Shown piece by piece: positions 1-8,575 of a DNA stretch of 42,346 nt (positions are counted from its first letter, which is position 1; each line of letters begins with the position of its first letter). The stretch lies in contig JAFRRE010000027.1 in assembly GCA_017428285.1 (NCBI GenBank), positions 1 to 42,346 of the forward strand, written 5' to 3'. The notes under the pieces are model-generated. The model did not search any database. It was not told the origin of the DNA and saw only the letters and a program-made list of their open reading frames with translations. This DNA comes from Bacteroidales bacterium (GTDB taxonomy: Bacteria; Bacteroidota; Bacteroidia; Bacteroidales; F082). A program made the translations under genes and the position numbers.

Positions 1-2257
1 AATGGGGATATTCTACGGGAAGTGGGTCGAGGCCATGGTGTTCGCGGTTGGTCCGGATATACTCGATGGCGTTGTAGAGGTGTTCGTCGGAGTTGATATA
101 GGTATTGCCGAATTTTCTTCCCCATAGGGAGCACTGCGTGATGCCTTTTTTCGGAAGATTGTCGTCCGGTAGGGTAGCGTCCGGTAGGGTCAGCGGGTCA
201 TGACCCGCTGTCGCTATCACGGTCGTACCTACCGGGCTCTTCGTCGTCGCTACTTTTGTCGACACCGTTCTGCCCATGGCGATATTCACGGCTCGCGCTG
301 TCATCGACTTTATCTTTCCCACTATTTTCGGCACTTCTTCTTCCTCGCACACAAGCAATAAGTGCATGTGGTCGAAGCAGATGTTGTAGGCAAGAACGTT
401 CAGCTTGTCTTCCTCCACAATCTTCGCCACGGTCTCCGTGATGATGATTTCCTCTTCCGTGCTCAAAAGCATCGGCTCAGGGTAAGGTCGTGTGCCGTGG
501 TCGCGAAGCCGCCTCACGTCGTATTCTATCATTCTATCGGAAGTTCGGCTATCGTGAACGGCCGTGGTGATATGCCATGGTCGCTTTTGCTTTTCACGGA
601 AGATTTTCGGGAATTCCTTCTCCCAACAGAAGGCCTTGTCGCCAGCAATGGTTGGATCATCGATGAGGGAGTTGCCGCATTTGATGTTGTTGTTGAGCGA
701 GTTCAGTTTGCGGTGGGGCTTGGCGGTGCGGAGCCACAATGACAGCTTGGCAATCTCGACGCTCTCTTCGTTGATGTCTACACCGTAGAGGTTGTTTTCC
801 AAGATGGAGTTTTCGACGTTGGGGAACACGATGGCGGCACCCTCGACCTTGGCCTGCATCTCATCGATGAGCTTGTGCTCGGCGATGAGGAAGTTCAAGG
901 CAGCATTGAGGAAGGCACCACTTCCGCAAGCGGGATCGCAGATGGAAATCTGCAGGAGCCAGTCGCGGTAGGCCTCCAGCTTCTCGATGAGGGCCTTTTT
1001 GGTGGCCACCTGGCGTTTTTTGTCGGTGAAGTACTCGCTTTCATCGATACCGAGTTCCGCTTTCTTTTCGCGACAGAGCTTGCCTACGGTGTTTTCAACG
1101 ATGTACTTGGTGATGTATTGTGGTGTATAGAAAACGCCGTCTTTCTTGCGCTTGCTGATGGTGGGCGCTTCGCCCTGCTGGAGCTTGGTGGTAATTTCTT
1201 CAATCTCGGTCAGCGAGTTCTCGAAGATATGGCCAAGGATGTTGACATCGACATCGCTCTGGAAGTCGTAGTCGGAAATCTTCTTACAGTAGCACATCAG
1301 CACTTCATCGGAGATGATGAGACCGTCAAGGATTTCATCCGGCTTGAAAAGACCGCCATTGTAGGCAAAGACCTCGTAGTTCTTGCCTTGAAAGCCAGTG
1401 TTCATGTAGCCGAAATATTTCTTCAGACGATTGTAAAACGGCTGGTATTCGTCAAGGTCTTTCAGCTTCTCCCACTGGTTGATGATGAGCATGATGGAGT
1501 TGGGTGGCAGCAGCCCACGGTCTTCGGCGAAGAAGATGAAGAGCAGCCTGTCGAGGAGTTTCTGAGTCTTTTTGAACAATAAAATCTTATGCTCCGTGTC
1601 GTCGGTCGGGTTGTGCTGAACGATGTCTTCAAACAAATCTCGCTTGAAGTTGGAGTAGTCCTTATAGAGGGCGTTGGTTATCTGGTCTTCATTAGTGAGG
1701 CTGGCTGCCTTGATTTGCTTGGGGAGATTCTTGGCGATGTTCTCATATGCCAGGCATATCCAAAGCCGAGCGAAGTCATCGCGTGTGAGGCGAAACAAGT
1801 CAAACTCCTCGAAGTCAACGGCGTTGTCGATGTAGAAACGCAGCTTCTCGAAGTTGGAGATGACTACGTAGACGGCTTCTTTGTGCTGGCTCTTATAGTT
1901 GAAGGCCTGAGCCTCAACTTTGCTAAGGTCAGGCGTTTTGTGGTCTTTCAGCTCAATCACACCCACAACCTTGCCATCGACAAGAATGGCACCATCGGCT
2001 TTTTTGCTGTTGGTCTCGTTTTTCTTTTCGGTGGTAAGGTTGAAATTTGGGTCGGGATTCAGAGTGTAGCCGAGAATCTTCACAAACAATTCGCGAAGGA
2101 AACCTTCTTGGAACTGCTCTTCCTTGCTGTTGAGGATATTGGCCTGCCTTTCAGGATCCAGGAAGAAGTTAGTGAAAGTCTTGTATCGCTCATCAATCAG
2201 CGTGTTATCAAGACCTTCAATGTATTTGTTGAGGATATTGTGTTGGAAGATTTGCAT
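1..2257 (-). CDS. Eco57I-like restriction-methyltransferase with embedded RAYT domain (5' part)
   Basis: The minus-strand frame is open from an ATG at 2257 to the left edge, so at least 752 residues are coded and the C-terminus lies outside the window. Residues about 85-120 carry a PD-(D/E)xK nuclease pattern (ADGAILVDG, then IELKD, then a Q in AQAFNYK). About 375-395 read GVFYTPQYITKYIV (methylase motif X region) and about 440-455 read CDPACGSGAF, the SAM-binding motif I of N6-adenine methylases. This matches single-chain type IIG enzymes that cut and methylate DNA. Where the NPPY motif is expected, after EKEFPKIFRE (about residue 550), the frame continues instead into a RAYT/Y1 transposase-like domain: HITTAVHDSR, an HUH motif DHMHLLL near residue 630, and NAIEYIRTNREHHGL near 735. 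A palindromic repeat at about 163-236 is translated inside this domain. Known: Eco57I methylases and RAYTs are separate families. Inferred: a fusion or in-frame insertion. The start is the first ATG after the upstream terminator. Confidence 0.85.
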   Translation of the reverse strand, partial: MQIFQHNILNKYIEGLDNTLIDERYKTFTNFFLDPERQANILNSKEEQFQEGFLRELFVKILGYTLNPDPNFNLTTEKKNETNSKKADGAILVDGKVVGVIELKDHKTPDLSKVEAQAFNYKSQHKEAVYVVISNFEKLRFYIDNAVDFEEFDLFRLTRDDFARLWICLAYENIAKNLPKQIKAASLTNEDQITNALYKDYSNFKRDLFEDIVQHNPTDDTEHKILLFKKTQKLLDRLLFIFFAEDRGLLPPNSIMLIINQWEKLKDLDEYQPFYNRLKKYFGYMNTGFQGKNYEVFAYNGGLFKPDEILDGLIISDEVLMCYCKKISDYDFQSDVDVNILGHIFENSLTEIEEITTKLQQGEAPTISKRKKDGVFYTPQYITKYIVENTVGKLCREKKAELGIDESEYFTDKKRQVATKKALIEKLEAYRDWLLQISICDPACGSGAFLNAALNFLIAEHKLIDEMQAKVEGAAIVFPNVENSILENNLYGVDINEESVEIAKLSLWLRTAKPHRKLNSLNNNIKCGNSLIDDPTIAGDKAFCWEKEFPKIFREKQKRPWHITTAVHDSRTSDRMIEYDVRRLRDHGTRPYPEPMLLSTEEEIIITETVAKIVEEDKLNVLAYNICFDHMHLLLVCEEEEVPKIVGKIKSMTARAVNIAMGRTVSTKVATTKSPVGTTVIATAGHDPLTLPDATLPDDNLPKKGITQCSLWGRKFGNTYINSDEHLYNAIEYIRTNREHHGLDPLPVEYPH
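163..236. repeat. REP-like nested palindrome inside the RAYT coding region
   Basis: Bases 191-210 form a perfect 20-base palindrome (CAGCGGGTCA / TGACCCGCTG). It is flanked by two direct copies of CGTCCGGTAGGGT ending near 176 and 190, and by an inverted arm CCTACCGG at 228-235, giving a nested hairpin. The frame of the surrounding gene stays open across it and codes a low-complexity Thr/Pro/Asp-rich stretch. RAYT proteins are known to process REP hairpins, so this is a candidate substrate-like element lying in the RAYT domain itself. Confidence 0.7.
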
Positions 2258-2314
2258 GGCGATTTGCGTCTTTGAGGCGGTAAAGATACTAAAAAACGAC
2301 GGAGTTGGATATCA

Positions 2315-2346
2315 CAAAAAAAATCGCGCCTCAAAAAAGCGCGATT
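2315..2346 (-). terminator. Rho-independent terminator after frdB
   Basis: On the minus strand an 8-base stem AATCGCGC / GCGCGATT (arms 2339-2346 and 2322-2329) is followed by a T run (2315-2321). It sits 10 bases beyond the frdB stop and ends the nqr-frd transcription unit before the methylase gene starts at 2257. Confidence 0.85.
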
Positions 2347-2355
2347 CTTATTATC

Positions 2356-3111
2356 TTATTTCCTGTCTCGTCCAAACAACGCCCCAATCCACTGCCTATT
2401 GAGTCTTGAGATGTTCTGCCGCTTGATGAGTTTCGGGCATTCGGCCTCGCAGGCGTATGTGTTGGTGCAGCTGCCAAAGCCCAGCTCGTCCATCTTGCAG
2501 ACCATTTTGTGAACGCGGTCGGCAGCCTCAATTTGCCCTTGCGGTAACAAGGCCAAATGGCTGACCTTGGCACCTACAAACAGCATGGCGCTGGCATTCT
2601 TACAAGCAGCCACACAGGCACCGCAACCGATGCAAGATGCGGCATCCATGGCCATGTCGGCTTTATGCTTCGGAATCGGAATCGTGTTGGCATCAGGTAC
2701 GCCGCCCGTGGTGGTGCTGATGTAGCCTCCTGCTTGGATGATCTTGTCGAAGGCGGAACGGTCTACCACAAGGTCGCGGATGACAGGGAAAGGCTTGGCG
2801 CGCCAGGGCTCAATCCAAATGTCGTCTCCATCATGGAATTTGCGCATGTGCAGTTGGCAGGTAGTGATGCCGTCGTCGTTGCCATGCGGGCGGCCGTTGA
2901 TATAGAGTCCGCACATGCCGCAGATGCCCTCGCGACAGTCGTTGTCGAAGCACACGGGATGGGCTATGCGGTCGTTGATGAGCTGCTCATTCAGGATGTC
3001 AAGCATCTCAAGGAAAGAGCAGTCGGATGAGATGCCTTCCAGAGGATAGGTTTCGAAATGGCCCTTTGCGCGGGCGTTCTCCTGTCTCCAAATATGTAAT
3101 GTGAACTTCAT
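2356..3111 (-). CDS. frdB: Fumarate reductase / succinate dehydrogenase iron-sulfur subunit
   Basis: This 251-residue subunit carries electrons between the flavoprotein and the membrane cytochrome b of quinol:fumarate reductase. Three cluster motifs are visible in order: a plant-type [2Fe-2S] motif [14 protein letters not shown] at about residues 54-67, a [4Fe-4S] motif [12 protein letters not shown] near 160-171, and the CEAECPK motif of the [3Fe-4S] site near 222-228. Length and motif order are normal for the Bacteroidota-type enzyme. The gene follows frdA by 3 bases and is the last gene of the frdCAB set, just before a terminator. The same enzyme family runs in either direction; fumarate reduction is inferred from the anaerobic context, including the nearby aspartase. 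Confidence 0.96.
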   Translation of the reverse strand: MKFTLHIWRQENARAKGHFETYPLEGISSDCSFLEMLDILNEQLINDRIAHPVCFDNDCREGICGMCGLYINGRPHGNDDGITTCQLHMRKFHDGDDIWIEPWRAKPFPVIRDLVVDRSAFDKIIQAGGYISTTTGGVPDANTIPIPKHKADMAMDAASCIGCGACVAACKNASAMLFVGAKVSHLALLPQGQIEAADRVHKMVCKMDELGFGSCTNTYACEAECPKLIKRQNISRLNRQWIGALFGRDRK

Positions 3112-3114
3112 GGC

Positions 3115-5049
3115 TTACTTGTAATTACGGTTTGCGATTTGGATGTGTTCATAGACCAACGGCTCCTTATCCATAGTCTCGGGTTGGCCGTGACCATGGT
3201 ATTCCCAAGCGGCGACATACATAAAGTGCTCATCGTCGCGTAGGGTCTCACCATCTTGGGTCTGGTGCTCGGTGCGGAAATGACCGCCGCACGATTCCTC
3301 GCGATGCATGGCGTCATCGATGACGAGTTGTGCCAGTTCAAAATAATCTTCAAGTCGATAGGCTTTCTCCAACTCGGGGTTGAACTCATTGGAAGTGCCA
3401 GGGATGAAGACAGACTTCCAGAACTCATCTTCCAATTGTGAGACTAGCTTCTTCGCTTTGGTGAGGCTCTCTGTGTTGCGTGCCATGCCGCAGTATTCCC
3501 ACATGATCTTGCCTAAAGCCTTGTGGAAATGATCCACGGTCTTGTCGCCTCCAATCGTTATCAATTTGTTGAGACGTTCGCGTACAGCCACTTCTGCTTT
3601 GTCGAATTCTGGCGTTGTGGCCGAAATCTTCCCCACATAGATCTGGTCGGCGAGATAGTTCTGCATGGTGTAGGGCAACACGAAATAGCCGTCGGCCAAA
3701 CCTTGCATCAAGGCTGAGGCACCGAGGCGGTTGGCACCATGGTCGCTGAAGTTGGCTTCGCCAGCAGCGAAAAGTCCCGGAATGGTGGTCTGCAGTTCGT
3801 AGTCGACCCAAAGTCCACCCATGGTATAGTGGATGGCGGGATAAATCATCATCGGAGTCTCGTAAGGGTTCTCGTCCGTGATTTTTTGGTACATCTGGAA
3901 GAGGTTGCCGTATTTCTGTTCGACGACATCCTTGCCCAGGCGCTGGATAGCATCTGCAAAGTCGAGGTAGACGGCATAACCTATGCCTATGCCATAGCCG
4001 GCGTCACAGCGCTCCTTGGCGGCACGGCTGGCCACGTCACGGGGAACGAGGTTGCCAAAGGCGGGATAACGACGCTCCAGGTAATAGTCGCGGTCTTCCT
4101 CAGGGATGTCGTTTGCACGCAGCTTGCCCGCACGGATAGCTTCGGCATCTTCCTTTTTCTTGGGCACCCAGATGCGGCCGTCGTTACGGAGGCTCTCGCT
4201 CATCAGCGTGAGTTTGCTCTGGTAGTCACCATGCACAGGGATGCAGGTCGGATGGATCTGCACATAGCAGGGGTTGGCGAATGCGGCACCCTTCCGGTGG
4301 CATACCCATGCTGCACTGCCGTTGCTGTTCATCGCGTTGGTGGAGAGGTAATATAGGTTGCCGTATCCGCCAGTGGCGAGTACCACAGCATGAGCCGCAT
4401 AGCGCTCCAAGTCGCCGGTGACGAGGTTGCGGACGATGATGCCACGGGCGCGACCGTCGACCACGACGAGGTCCATCATTTCGCAGCGCGTGTGCAGTTT
4501 CACCGTGCCTCGGGCAATCTCACGACTTAAGGCACCGTAGGCGCCGAGCAGCAGTTGTTGGCCCGTCTGGCCTTTGGCGTAGAAGGTACGGCTCACTTGT
4601 GCACCGCCGAAGGAACGGTTATCGAGCAGACCGCCATAGTCGCGGGCGAAAGGCACGCCTTGGGCCACACATTGGTCGATGATGGCACCGCTGACCTCGG
4701 CCAGACGGTACACATTGGCCTCACGAGCGCGATAGTCTCCGCCCTTGATGGTGTCGCGGAAAAGGCGTTCCACGCTATCGCCGTCGTTTTGATAGTTCTT
4801 GGCCGCATTGATGCCACCTTGGGCAGCGATGCTATGGGCACGGCGCGGCGAGTCTTGGATGCAGAAGATGTCTACATTGAAGCCCATGGCACCAAGCGAA
4901 GCAGCTGCCGAGGCACCAGCCAGACCAGTGCCGACCACGATGATGTCAAGTTTGCGCTTGTTGGCTGGATTGACCAGCTTCTGCGAGGCTTTATAATTGG
5001 TCCATTTCTCAGCAAGCGGACCTGCGGGTATCTTAGAGTCTAGTTTCAT
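3115..5049 (-). CDS. frdA: Fumarate reductase / succinate dehydrogenase flavoprotein subunit
   Basis: This 644-residue catalytic subunit carries covalent FAD and interconverts fumarate and succinate on the cytoplasmic side. The Rossmann FAD motif [18 protein letters not shown] lies near residues 37-54, followed by [18 protein letters not shown], which contains the usual histidine for FAD attachment. The substrate-site segment HPTCIP and the conserved [17 protein letters not shown] are also present. The length fits the long Bacteroidota and epsilonproteobacterial form rather than the roughly 590-residue E. coli type. It lies 113 bases after frdC, a gap holding an inverted repeat, and 3 bases before frdB, so the three genes are probably co-transcribed. 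Confidence 0.96.
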   Translation of the reverse strand: MKLDSKIPAGPLAEKWTNYKASQKLVNPANKRKLDIIVVGTGLAGASAAASLGAMGFNVDIFCIQDSPRRAHSIAAQGGINAAKNYQNDGDSVERLFRDTIKGGDYRAREANVYRLAEVSGAIIDQCVAQGVPFARDYGGLLDNRSFGGAQVSRTFYAKGQTGQQLLLGAYGALSREIARGTVKLHTRCEMMDLVVVDGRARGIIVRNLVTGDLERYAAHAVVLATGGYGNLYYLSTNAMNSNGSAAWVCHRKGAAFANPCYVQIHPTCIPVHGDYQSKLTLMSESLRNDGRIWVPKKKEDAEAIRAGKLRANDIPEEDRDYYLERRYPAFGNLVPRDVASRAAKERCDAGYGIGIGYAVYLDFADAIQRLGKDVVEQKYGNLFQMYQKITDENPYETPMMIYPAIHYTMGGLWVDYELQTTIPGLFAAGEANFSDHGANRLGASALMQGLADGYFVLPYTMQNYLADQIYVGKISATTPEFDKAEVAVRERLNKLITIGGDKTVDHFHKALGKIMWEYCGMARNTESLTKAKKLVSQLEDEFWKSVFIPGTSNEFNPELEKAYRLEDYFELAQLVIDDAMHREESCGGHFRTEHQTQDGETLRDDEHFMYVAAWEYHGHGQPETMDKEPLVYEHIQIANRNYK

Positions 5050-5070
5050 ATCATTGTATGTCTTTTAATT

Positions 5071-5159
5071 AGGAATGCTGAATGTGGAATGCTGAATGCT
5101 GAATTCTTAGAACATTGTTATTTAGACATTCATAATTCAGCATTCATAATTCAGCATTA
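5071..5159. repeat. Inverted A/T-rich repeat between frdC and frdA
   Basis: The 113-base gap consists almost wholly of copies of a GAATGCTGAAT word on one arm (5072-5107) and its complement ATTCAGCATTC on the other (5130-5158), so the transcript could fold into a long hairpin. It is not followed by a T run. It may be a REP-type insertion or an mRNA processing or stabilising element within the frd transcript; the sequence alone does not decide. Confidence 0.7.
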
Positions 5160-5162
5160 TTA

Positions 5163-5969
5163 TTATAGTCCGAAATACACCCCGATGACCACGACAGCGA
5201 ACATCAGGCACACTACCCAAGTGTATATTTGGCCAAGCACCTCAATGGCTTTGCCGTATTTGTAGTTATACAACCCAAAGGTCTGGAAAATAGCAGGGAA
5301 GCCGTGCCGTAGATGGAACCATACAACAGTGAAAAACACCAAGTAGGCAATGACAATGTGTAAGATCTTGAATTTCTCGCGAGCTTGGTGGTAAAAGTCA
5401 GGCTCGACTTCAAGTCCGGCAGCCTCAAGAACAGCCTTGTCTTCTTTGTCGAAGTTGGTGAGCCAGTTCTCCTTGGCGGAATACTCTCCATGCTGTTCGG
5501 CATAGTTGAATGCGTCGGGTTGCGTTGTTTTCAGGGCTACGACATCTTCCGTTTTGGCCATGTATTTTCCTTTCACCCAGCCGATCTTCACGAAATAAAA
5601 ATCGGTGAAGTGCATGATGAGACAGGCAAAGATGAGGATGCCCGTCCACATCTGGATTTTGGAACCAGTGTGCGTTTTGGAGCGTTGCGGCTTATGATAA
5701 CCTTTGGGCCGAGCCATCTTGTTGGTCACGGCCAGCCAGATGGCCAAAACCGCGTGCAGCAGCAGTGCGGCAAATAGGCCTATCTCCATCACCTTGACGA
5801 TGACGTAGGTGCCCATAAAGTGGCAGAAAGCGTTGTACCATTCGCCACCGTCATGCCTCAAAATGAGCAGATTGGCGCTGGCATGGAACAGCAGGAAGAA
5901 ACTCAGGAATGCGCCCAAGGCGCCTACGAGGATCTTCTTGGAAATGGAATGTATCTTTGGTAAATTCAT
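5163..5969 (-). CDS. frdC: Fumarate reductase / succinate dehydrogenase cytochrome b subunit
   Basis: This 268-residue membrane anchor binds haem b and quinone for the frdAB dimer. Hydrophobic segments lie near residues 12-32, 55-80, 105-128, 205-225 and 240-265, fitting five helices. Histidines suited to haem binding occur in FCHFMG, IMHFTDFYF, KILHIVIAY and WFHLRHGFPA. Between the third and fourth helices a polar stretch of roughly 65 residues (about 132-197, rich in Glu, Lys and Asp) makes the protein longer than minimal relatives of this family. The gene begins 21 bases after the nqrF stop, so fumarate reductase is probably read through from the nqr operon. Confidence 0.93.
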   Translation of the reverse strand: MNLPKIHSISKKILVGALGAFLSFFLLFHASANLLILRHDGGEWYNAFCHFMGTYVIVKVMEIGLFAALLLHAVLAIWLAVTNKMARPKGYHKPQRSKTHTGSKIQMWTGILIFACLIMHFTDFYFVKIGWVKGKYMAKTEDVVALKTTQPDAFNYAEQHGEYSAKENWLTNFDKEDKAVLEAAGLEVEPDFYHQAREKFKILHIVIAYLVFFTVVWFHLRHGFPAIFQTFGLYNYKYGKAIEVLGQIYTWVVCLMFAVVVIGVYFGL

Positions 5970-5990
5970 GATGATAAGTATTTCAGTTTG

Positions 5991-7316
5991 TTATTTCTTA
6001 GGTGCTCCTCCACCGAAGTCATCATACAAGATGTTCTCGGGCGCCACACCCAAATTGTCAAGCATTTTGACCACGGCAGCACTCATCGGGCCGGGACCGC
6101 ACATGTAGTACTCGATGTCCTCGGGAGCTTTGTGGTCCTTCAGGTAGGTGTCGTACAACACATTATGCACAAAACCGGCAGTATATTTCACACCCTGTGC
6201 ATCGGCAGCGGGGTCGGGACGGTCCAAAGCCAAGTGGAAATGGAAGTTGGGGAAGACTTTCTCCAACTGCAGGAAGTCTTGCAGATAGAAGACCTCGTTC
6301 AAGGCACGAGCGCCATAGAAGTAATGCATTTCGCGGTCCCTTACATTCAAGGTACGTGTCAAATGCATGATTTGTGCGCGCAAAGGTGCCATACCAGCAC
6401 CGCCGCCCACCCAAATCATTTCGGGCAATTGTGTAGGGCTGTCACACTGTGGCAGCCGTACATTATTGGCCGAATGATCCTTGACGTGAAATTCTCCATA
6501 AGGTCCTGACATGATAACCTTATCACCCGGTTTCAACGAGAAGATATAGGATGAGGCAATGCCCGGATTGACATTCATGAATCCCGAACGATCGGGGTTG
6601 AAAGGTGGCGTTGCGATGCGCACCGTCAGCATAAAGACATCGCCCTCGGCGGGATAGTTGGCCATCGAATAGGCACGGATGGTGGGTTCAGTGTTGACGC
6701 ATCGCAGGTCAAACATCTTGAATTTCTCCCACGAAGATAGGTATTCCTCCCCTATTAGTTCCTTGTCGAAGTCGGCATATTTGATGTCGAACTTCGGTAT
6801 CTTAATTTGTGCGTATGAGCCAGGCACGAAGTCCATGTGCTCACCGGCGGGCAGCTGCACCTTGAACTCCTTGATAAAAGTGGCCACGTTGCGGTTGCTG
6901 ACCACCGTGCATTCGTATTCTTTCACGTTTAGAATCGACTGCGGCACCACGATTTTCAGGTTTTCCTTTACCTTCACTTGGCACCCCAAGCGCCAATGGT
7001 CTTGAATCTGCTTGCGGGTGAAGAATCCTACTTCGGTAGGCAGAATTGTTCCGCCTCCTTCCACTACACGGCATTTGCACTGGCCGCACGAGCCTTTGCC
7101 ACCACAGGCAGAAGGCAGATACACTTTCTGTTCGGCCAGCGTGGCAATCAGCGTGTTGCCCGTCGGGACGGTCAGCACTTTGTCGTCGTTGATGGTGATT
7201 TTCACTTCACCTTTGGGCATGAGTTTGTTACGCACCCATAGCAACAGGGCAACAAGCAGCAAGACGATGCCTAAAAAAACAACAATGCTAAGTAATATAT
7301 TGGTTGTAAAATCCAT
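5991..7316 (-). CDS. nqrF: Na+-translocating NADH:quinone reductase subunit F
   Basis: NqrF is the electron input of Na+-NQR: it oxidises NADH with FAD and passes electrons to a [2Fe-2S] cluster. The 441-residue product starts with one membrane helix (about 6-28). The cluster cysteines are C71, C77, C80 (ACGGKGSCGQC) and C112 (RLGCQ). The flavin motif RAYS is at 214-217 and the NADH-binding segment GGGAGMAPLRAQ near 310-320. The C-terminus has CGPGPM and a terminal DDFGGG, as expected for this reductase fold. It starts 4 bases after nqrE and is the last nqr gene, with frdC 21 bases downstream. Confidence 0.96.
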   Translation of the reverse strand: MDFTTNILLSIVVFLGIVLLLVALLLWVRNKLMPKGEVKITINDDKVLTVPTGNTLIATLAEQKVYLPSACGGKGSCGQCKCRVVEGGGTILPTEVGFFTRKQIQDHWRLGCQVKVKENLKIVVPQSILNVKEYECTVVSNRNVATFIKEFKVQLPAGEHMDFVPGSYAQIKIPKFDIKYADFDKELIGEEYLSSWEKFKMFDLRCVNTEPTIRAYSMANYPAEGDVFMLTVRIATPPFNPDRSGFMNVNPGIASSYIFSLKPGDKVIMSGPYGEFHVKDHSANNVRLPQCDSPTQLPEMIWVGGGAGMAPLRAQIMHLTRTLNVRDREMHYFYGARALNEVFYLQDFLQLEKVFPNFHFHLALDRPDPAADAQGVKYTAGFVHNVLYDTYLKDHKAPEDIEYYMCGPGPMSAAVVKMLDNLGVAPENILYDDFGGGAPKK

Positions 7317-7320
7317 AATA

Positions 7321-7935
7321 TCAAATTTTTATGCCCATAAAGGCCATGAAAGCGATGCCCATCAAGCCAGTGATGATAAATGAAATGCCTACACCCTGCA
7401 GACCTTTGGGAACTTTGGAATAGCGCAATTTCTCGCGGATGGCAGCGATGGCCACAATGGCCAGCAGCCAGCCAATGCCTGAGCCGAGACCGAACACAGC
7501 AGCTTCGCCCACATTGCTGAAGTTGCGCTCCTGCATAAAGAGCGAGCAACCCAAGATGGCACAGTTCACCGCAATCAGCGGAAGGAAAATGCCCAAGGCG
7601 GAATAGAGCGACGGCGTGAAGGTCTCAATCACCATCTCCAGAATCTGCACGATGGCAGCGATGATGGCGATGAAGAGGATATAGGTCAGGAAGCTCAAAT
7701 CGACAGAAGCCAATTTTGGGCTGATCCATGATAAAGCACCAGGCAAAAGCAAATATTTGTTGATCAGATAGTTGACTGGAACGGTAACGACCAACACGAA
7801 AGTCACGGCCAAACCCAAACCGGCACTGGTCTTGACGGTCTTCGAAACGGCAAGATAAGAGCACATGCCTAAGAAATAGGCAAAAATCATATTGTCGACG
7901 AAGACGGATTTAATAAATAGTCTGAAAAATTCCAT
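7321..7935 (-). CDS. nqrE: Na+-translocating NADH:quinone reductase subunit E
   Basis: This 204-residue integral membrane protein is homologous to NqrD and RnfA/E. Six hydrophobic segments are visible. The cysteines in GMCSYLAVS (near residue 25) and ILGCSLFM (near residue 119) match the positions that, with their counterparts in NqrD, hold the intramembrane iron-sulfur centre in characterised NQR. The start [15 protein letters not shown] is typical of the family. It lies 6 bases after nqrD and 4 before nqrF. Confidence 0.96.
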   Translation of the reverse strand: MEFFRLFIKSVFVDNMIFAYFLGMCSYLAVSKTVKTSAGLGLAVTFVLVVTVPVNYLINKYLLLPGALSWISPKLASVDLSFLTYILFIAIIAAIVQILEMVIETFTPSLYSALGIFLPLIAVNCAILGCSLFMQERNFSNVGEAAVFGLGSGIGWLLAIVAIAAIREKLRYSKVPKGLQGVGISFIITGLMGIAFMAFMGIKI

Positions 7936-7941
7936 AGCCGT

Positions 7942-8568
7942 TTAGTTTTGGTTATTCTCTTGCATTTCGGGGTTACGGGTACGCTGAATCCAAATGATGA
8001 TACCTACCACAATGAGTGCCATGGGAGGTAAGATCATTAAACCATTATTTTGGTAGCCAACCTCATAGAATGATTGGGGTATAATCTGATAGCCTAAAAG
8101 CGTTCCTGACCCAAACAATTCACGGAAGAAGGCTACGATGACAAGTATCAAGCTGTAACCCAGTCCGTTGCCTAAGCCGTCCAAAAATGACTCTCCAGGC
8201 CCATGCGACAAGGCAAAAGCCTCCAAACGCCCCATGATAATGCAGTTGGTAATGATAAGACCCACATAAACAGATAGTTGTTTGCTTACGTCATAGGCGA
8301 AGGCCTTAAGGAATTGGTCAATCAAGATGACCAAGGTGGCCACAACAACAAGTTGCACGATGATACGGATACGGTTTGGGATGCCCTTTCGCAGCAGCGA
8401 GATGATGAAATTCGACAACGCTGTCACGACCGTCACTGAAAGGCCCATCACCAAGGCAGGCTTGAGTTGGGCGGTCACGGCAAGGCAAGAGCAGATACCC
8501 AACACCAACACGGTGACAGGATTGGTCTTGCGCAGAGGTTCTATAATGAGTTTCTTCAGGTTAGCCAT
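7942..8568 (-). CDS. nqrD: Na+-translocating NADH:quinone reductase subunit D
   Basis: This 208-residue membrane subunit partners NqrE. The ATG at 8568 (MANLKKLIIEPL) is preferred over one 33 bases upstream because it matches the family's N-terminus and avoids overlap with the preceding ATPase stop at 8576-8578. The cysteines in GICSCLAV and TNCIIMGRLEAFA match the iron-binding positions, and HGPGESFLDGLGNGLGYS is a family signature. In usual nqr operons nqrD follows nqrC directly; here an ATPase gene separates them, and nqrD begins only 7 bases after that gene, so its translation may depend on it. Confidence 0.95.
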   Translation of the reverse strand: MANLKKLIIEPLRKTNPVTVLVLGICSCLAVTAQLKPALVMGLSVTVVTALSNFIISLLRKGIPNRIRIIVQLVVVATLVILIDQFLKAFAYDVSKQLSVYVGLIITNCIIMGRLEAFALSHGPGESFLDGLGNGLGYSLILVIVAFFRELFGSGTLLGYQIIPQSFYEVGYQNNGLMILPPMALIVVGIIIWIQRTRNPEMQENNQN

Positions 8569-8575
8569 AGTTTGA

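Noticed and set aside
256..2402. Plus-strand open frames across 256-2402 (up to 235 codons)
   Set aside because: They are antisense shadows of the restriction-methylase frame, whose minus-strand translation has clear nuclease, methylase and RAYT motifs.
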